Of a stretch of DNA of 55,676 nt, positions 52,104 through 55,676 are shown one piece after another. The translations under genes were made by a program, and so were the position numbers. The stretch covers positions 1-55,676 of the forward strand of contig JAFWQC010000070.1 in assembly GCA_017509245.1 (NCBI GenBank). The letters run 5' to 3'. The DNA is from Clostridiales bacterium (GTDB taxonomy: Bacteria; Bacillota; Clostridia; Saccharofermentanales; Saccharofermentanaceae). The notes beneath the pieces were generated by a model. That model saw only the letters and a program-made list of their open reading frames with translations. It was not told where the DNA came from and made no database searches. Every line of letters starts with the position of its first letter. Within the stretch, counting starts at the first letter, position 1.

Positions 52104-53558
52104 TTAGAATGAGAGGTTCTCATTGACGCTTGTCTTGAAAGCATCAAGAGCTTCGTCTCTTGTCTTCTCACCGGAAGAATACAGGTTAACTGCATCTCTC
52201 CAGTACTGGTTGATCTTCTCATCCCACTCTGTCATGCACTTACCGGAAGCGTACTCATTACCCTTGATAAATGCAGGGAAGATGTTCTGACCACCGCAGA
52301 TCTCAACTTCACCGTTGGACTTAGCCATTACTGTACCGGAAGATACGCAGTCCTTTGTTCCGACTTCGCCGTCTACCATTGTACCGTTAGCCCAGAAATA
52401 CTGAAGTCCTGTCTCAGAAGAGTCAAGTGTTACCCACTCGATGAACTCTGCAACGCCTTCCTTATTGTCTGTGTCCTTGTTAGCGATGAGGTATGTACCA
52501 CCCCAATAGAAGCCAACCGGCGGAGCGCAAACTCTCCAGTCACCGTTAGTACCTTCACCATCAGCGAAGTTACCACCAACGTTGTCATGCATGGAGTAGT
52601 TGAGGAGCCAAGCAGGTCCGAAGAAGCAGAATGCGTTATGCTCGGATGTACCGTTCATATCAGCAAACCATGCGGGCTGCCAGTCTGCAGAAAGGTTGGA
52701 CAAACCTTCGTCATGAAGCTTCTTAGACATATCGAGGAATGCCTCACGCTCAGGAGCGATGTTGAGCTGACCGTCAACAACCCATCCGGAAGATGCGCTG
52801 TTCTCAACGGAGTGCCAAATGTCACCGTCACCGGAAACGATAGGATATCCAGCTGCCTTAAGCTTGTCAGCTGCTTCCCAGAACTTATCCCAAGACTGAG
52901 AACCAGCGCCGAAAATCTTCTCGATCTCAGCAGGATCGTCAGTGCCAAATACTTCCTTAGCGATGGATGCTCTGTAGATCATAGCACCACCAGTAGCCTG
53001 ATAACCAAGACCAACAACTTCGCCGTTACGAGAACCGATGTCGATTGTGTAAGGAGCGATCTGAGCTTCCTTAATCTTAGCGTCTACATCGATACCGAGA
53101 TCCTTGTAAGTAGCTGCAAACTGAGAAGCACTGCCCTGTGTATACTTAAGAACGAATGCTGCCTCAGCGGTGTAGAGATCAGGAGCGTCCTGTCCGCCAG
53201 CTGCGAGAGCTGCGTCGAGAGCGGGCTGATAAGCACCGTTTGTTGTAGCGATGATTGTGACATCAACTGTGTACTTCTCACCGAACTCAGGGTGCAGAGA
53301 GATGTACTTGTTGACCATGTTAGGAACCTCGTTTGTGAATGACCAGAGATTGATGTGCTCAGAACCAGAACCAAGAGTCATAGTCTCTTTGTCTGAATCC
53401 TCGGGCTCAGAGTCTGTGGGATCCACAACAGATTCTGTCGGCTTGTCACCGCCATCTTTTGTTGTGTCAGTTGCAGTCTGGTCAGGCTGCTTGTTGCATC
53501 CAGCTGCAAAAGCTGCGACCATTGCTACAGAAAGAACACTGGCAATAACCTTTTTCAT
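52104..53558 (-). CDS. Sugar-binding lipoprotein of the ABC importer, 484 aa
   Basis: Signal peptide with lipobox AAFAAGC (Cys21), an acidic Asp/Thr/Glu linker (residues 22-60), then a family 1 extracellular solute-binding protein: INLWSFTNEVPNMVNKYIS, LYTAEAAFVLKYTQGS, WDKFWEAADKLKAAGYPIVSG, FFGPAWLLNYSM, and WRDAVNLYSSGEKTRDEALDAF at the end. Start has AAGGAGG upstream. The first gene of the importer operon; its upstream region carries direct repeats. Confidence 0.92.
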   Translation of the reverse strand: MKKVIASVLSVAMVAAFAAGCNKQPDQTATDTTKDGGDKPTESVVDPTDSEPEDSDKETMTLGSGSEHINLWSFTNEVPNMVNKYISLHPEFGEKYTVDVTIIATTNGAYQPALDAALAAGGQDAPDLYTAEAAFVLKYTQGSASQFAATYKDLGIDVDAKIKEAQIAPYTIDIGSRNGEVVGLGYQATGGAMIYRASIAKEVFGTDDPAEIEKIFGAGSQSWDKFWEAADKLKAAGYPIVSGDGDIWHSVENSASSGWVVDGQLNIAPEREAFLDMSKKLHDEGLSNLSADWQPAWFADMNGTSEHNAFCFFGPAWLLNYSMHDNVGGNFADGEGTNGDWRVCAPPVGFYWGGTYLIANKDTDNKEGVAEFIEWVTLDSSETGLQYFWANGTMVDGEVGTKDCVSSGTVMAKSNGEVEICGGQNIFPAFIKGNEYASGKCMTEWDEKINQYWRDAVNLYSSGEKTRDEALDAFKTSVNENLSF

Positions 53559-53900
53559 AAAGTTTCCTCCTTAATGATTATGTTCGGGGCCTCTTGGCCC
53601 TTCTACATTGTAAATATTAGTCAAAAACGGAATATGTTTCTCCACAATTCTTGCTACAATTTATCTATAACTATACAATTTTTGCTTTTTTTGAATAAAT
53701 TGTACAATTTTTGCTTTTCTATAAGATAAATTGCATAAAAACTGATCGTCGCATGTATTTTTGCACAATGACTTGCAGCCGCACTTGTGCATAACGTGCA
53801 AAAGTTCTTTTGCGGACCGTTCAAATAAGATTATAAGCAAGTTAATTATTTATGTGTTAGTATTTTGTATATTTATTTTATAAGGATTTGGGAGATATAT
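53559..53900. promoter_or_regulatory. 342-bp divergent control region with tandem direct repeats
   Basis: No gene. Two adjacent copies of a unit of about 30 bases start at 53674 and 53703: TACAATTTTTGCTTTT, then a variable part, then ATAAATTG. A third partial match is CTACAATTTATC near 53665. AraC-family activators commonly bind such direct repeats, and the TTTTGCT core matches the palindrome beside the AraC/cupin gene. A GGGCC / GGCCC hairpin near 53586-53600 lies in the probable 5' leader of the binding-protein gene. Confidence 0.6.
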
Positions 53901-54554
53901 ATGGCTTCTTCTTTTTTCAACCCTAAGGGTGCTGCTACAAGATTTCTTACAGCAATATGTAATCTTATTATTGTTAATTTATTATTTATAATTAGTTCTA
54001 TTCCGATCTTTACACTAGGAGCTTCAATTACCGCATTGTACAGGATCACCATCGCGATCGTTGCAGGCGATAATCCGGCAGTGTTCAGTGAATACTTTAA
54101 GACTTTCAGGGAAAACTTCCTTCATTCCACTATTATGCTTTTGCTCTATGCGGTTCTTTCCGGCTTCTTCATTTTCGAGATCTATATGGTAAGGACCATG
54201 ATGGAACCGCAGTATGCGTGGGCTCAGTATCCTGCATACTTCTTCCTCTTCGCGCTTGCAGCATCCTCCCTTTACTCTTTCCCTCTTATTGCATGGTTTG
54301 ATGCTCCCTTCAAGAGAATGCTCAAGAATTCGCTCCTTCTTGCCATATCCAACCTTCCTCTTACGATCATGTATATCGTCTTAACTGCTGCATTGGCTTA
54401 TGTCATCTACGAATTCACCATAATCCCTCTGAGCTTTTTGGTATTCATGGGCATATCACTCATTGCCTGGTTCTATTCCTTATTCCTTAAGCGTATATTC
54501 GAAAAGAACGGCGCCGTTCTGGTCCAGAAGGACGAATCCGGGAAAGAGGATTGA
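53901..54554 (+). CDS. YesL family (DUF624) membrane protein, 217 aa
   Basis: About five helices (TRFLTAICNLIIVNLLFIISS, STIMLLLYAVLSGFFIFEIY, YFFLFALAASSLYSFPLIAW, SLLLAISNLPLTIMYIVLTA and the last near IPLSFLVFMG). DUF624/YesL proteins are regularly encoded beside CUT1 sugar importers and AraC-type regulators in Firmicutes; their exact role is unknown. ATG at 53901 has GGGAG nine bases upstream; a longer frame is not supported. Divergent from the binding-protein gene and so probably under the same control region. Confidence 0.88.
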   Translation: MASSFFNPKGAATRFLTAICNLIIVNLLFIISSIPIFTLGASITALYRITIAIVAGDNPAVFSEYFKTFRENFLHSTIMLLLYAVLSGFFIFEIYMVRTMMEPQYAWAQYPAYFFLFALAASSLYSFPLIAWFDAPFKRMLKNSLLLAISNLPLTIMYIVLTAALAYVIYEFTIIPLSFLVFMGISLIAWFYSLFLKRIFEKNGAVLVQKDESGKED

Positions 54555-54580
54555 TAAACCGCATTTTTACATCATTAATA

Positions 54581-54613
54581 AAGGCCGGGAACCATAAGGA
54601 ACCCGGCCTTTTA
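54581..54613. terminator. Shared terminator between yesL-like gene and transketolase genes
   Basis: AAGGCCGGG / CCCGGCCTT hairpin with a 12-base loop, T-run on the plus side and AT-rich on the other; lies between the two convergent genes. Confidence 0.85.
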
Positions 54614-54639
54614 TATTATTGGTTTTTTGTTTTGTAATA

Positions 54640-55578
54640 TCAGATCTTAGCTTTGATCTGGTTGTAGATTCCTTCTGCGTCGAGCTGGAATTCCTTCATG
54701 AGGGCACCGGCCGGGCCGCTCTTACCGAATCTGTCATAGACGCCGATCTTTGTAACCTTAACAGGATACTCTTCAGCAAGGACATCGCATACTGCACTGC
54801 CCATACCGCCGATAACGGAGTGTTCTTCAACTGTGAATACTCTGTTAGTCTTCTTAGCGAACTCAAGGACAGTATCCTTGTCGATGGGCTTGATCGTGTG
54901 GATGTTTACGACTGCTGCGCTGATGCCGTCAGCTGCTAACTTTTCAGCTGCACCTAATGCCTCAGCAACGCAAACGCCGCAGGCGAAGATGACCATGTCT
55001 GTGCCGTCCTTGAGGACAACAGCCTTGCCAACCTCAAACTTGTAGTCGGGATTGTCATTGATTACCGGTACAGCAGCTCTTCCGAATCTCATGTAGAAAG
55101 GTCCTTCTGTCTCAGCAGCTGCGAAAACAGCAGCCTTGGCTTCGATGTCGTCGGAAGGAACGATGACTGTCATTCCGGGGATCGTTCTCATAAGAGCGAT
55201 ATCCTCTAAGCACTGGTGGGAAGCACCGTCCTCACCTACCGTGATACCGGCATGTGTAGCGCCGATCTTAACGTTGAGGTGTGGATAACCGATGGAGTTT
55301 CTAACCTGCTCAAAGTTTCTGCCTGCAGCAAACATAGCGAAGGAAGATACGAACGGGATCTTGCCGCATGTGGAAAGACCTGCAGCGATGCCTGTCATGT
55401 TTGCTTCCGCGATTCCGCAGTCGATATGACGATCCGGGAATACCTTCTTGAATGTGGAAGTCTTTGTTGCGCCTGCGAGGTCGGCATCAAGAACTACCAC
55501 GTTGGGGTTCTTCTGTCCGAGCTCTGCGAGTGCGTTACCATAGCTCTCACGTGTAGCGATTTTTACTATATCTCCCAT
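54640..55578 (-). CDS. Transketolase, C-terminal subunit, 312 aa
   Basis: Split transketolase: carries the pyrimidine-binding domain (DLAGATKTSTFKKVFPDRHIDCGIAEANM, with catalytic Glu) and the C-terminal domain (VNIHTIKPIDKDTVLEFAKK, VYDRFGKSGPAG). Transfers two-carbon units in the pentose phosphate pathway with thiamine diphosphate. The ATG at 55578 has AGAGG seven bases upstream and overlaps the end of the N-terminal subunit gene by a few bases. Needs thiamine, which the ThiT-containing protein may import. Confidence 0.93.
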   Translation of the reverse strand: MGDIVKIATRESYGNALAELGQKNPNVVVLDADLAGATKTSTFKKVFPDRHIDCGIAEANMTGIAAGLSTCGKIPFVSSFAMFAAGRNFEQVRNSIGYPHLNVKIGATHAGITVGEDGASHQCLEDIALMRTIPGMTVIVPSDDIEAKAAVFAAAETEGPFYMRFGRAAVPVINDNPDYKFEVGKAVVLKDGTDMVIFACGVCVAEALGAAEKLAADGISAAVVNIHTIKPIDKDTVLEFAKKTNRVFTVEEHSVIGGMGSAVCDVLAEEYPVKVTKIGVYDRFGKSGPAGALMKEFQLDAEGIYNQIKAKI

Positions 55579-55580
55579 GA

Positions 55581-55676
55581 TCATACCTCTGCTTCATATT
55601 TTGCTAACTGCTCATCAAGCTCTTTCATAGCCTGCTCATACTCTTCATCAGAAGGAGCCTTGCCATGCCAGCCTGC
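55581..55676 (-). CDS. Transketolase, N-terminal subunit, last 31 residues only
   Basis: The window edge cuts the gene. The visible C-terminus reads AGWHGKAPSDEEYEQAMKEL and continues with a Glu-rich helix before TGA. GWHGKAP is conserved near the end of the N-terminal transketolase subunit. It lies directly before the C-terminal subunit gene, as usual for split enzymes. Confidence 0.88.
   Translation of the reverse strand, partial: AGWHGKAPSDEEYEQAMKELDEQLAKYEAEV

Overview
The window looks like a chromosome segment of a low-to-mid GC Gram-positive anaerobe of the class Clostridia, probably a gut or rumen saccharolytic species. The evidence is a T-box leader in front of aspS, RNase J, a single bifunctional Rel protein, ribosomal protein S21, a split transketolase, an ABC sugar importer with YesL and AraC partners, TTG/GTG starts with strong AGGAGG-type ribosome binding sites, and compact minus-strand gene runs. 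No phage, transposase, CRISPR array, rRNA or tRNA was seen. The exact family cannot be fixed from this window alone.

Layout. 1-9.0 kb (minus strand): aspS (cut by the window edge) behind a T-box, a small conserved Cys protein coupled to rnr (RNase R), secG, a P-type Ca2+-ATPase and a homodimeric ABC exporter. 9.3-11.2 kb: a 127-residue protein of unknown function and a PTS EIIC-like membrane protein. 11.4-18.3 kb: a corrinoid-type ABC importer (btuFCD-like) divergent from metF, a free-standing MetH reactivation protein and a short MetH; together they read as a cobalamin-dependent methionine module. 18.3-22.2 kb: GNAT, amidohydrolase, Nudix, HAD phosphatase and an unknown two-TM protein.

22.5-24.1 kb holds the most unusual gene: one uninterrupted reading frame joins a ThiT thiamine-uptake S component to a complete AqpZ-type aquaporin, behind a TPP riboswitch with its own promoter. 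24.1-29.6 kb: a MATE exporter whose transcript seems to begin in a perfect inverted repeat, an alpha/beta hydrolase that has lost its nucleophile serine, an Xaa-Pro aminopeptidase, a serine-acetyltransferase-like protein and an AraC regulator. 29.6-37.3 kb: a very large FtsX-type permease with its ATPase, a transglutaminase/leucine-rich-repeat secreted protein, proS and a 54-residue membrane protein.

37.6-46.5 kb: a cell-wall protein with SH3 and 3D domains, RNase J, a three-copy 51-bp repeat between convergent genes, rel, recJ, rpsU, and a prepilin-peptidase-like protein lacking the usual second catalytic Asp. 46.7-54.6 kb is a sugar-use locus: GH3 glycosidase, divergent AraC/cupin regulator, two permeases, a sugar-binding lipoprotein and YesL, with a TTTTGCT-type sequence shared by the two control regions. 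The window ends in a split transketolase (C-terminal subunit complete, N-terminal subunit cut by the edge).
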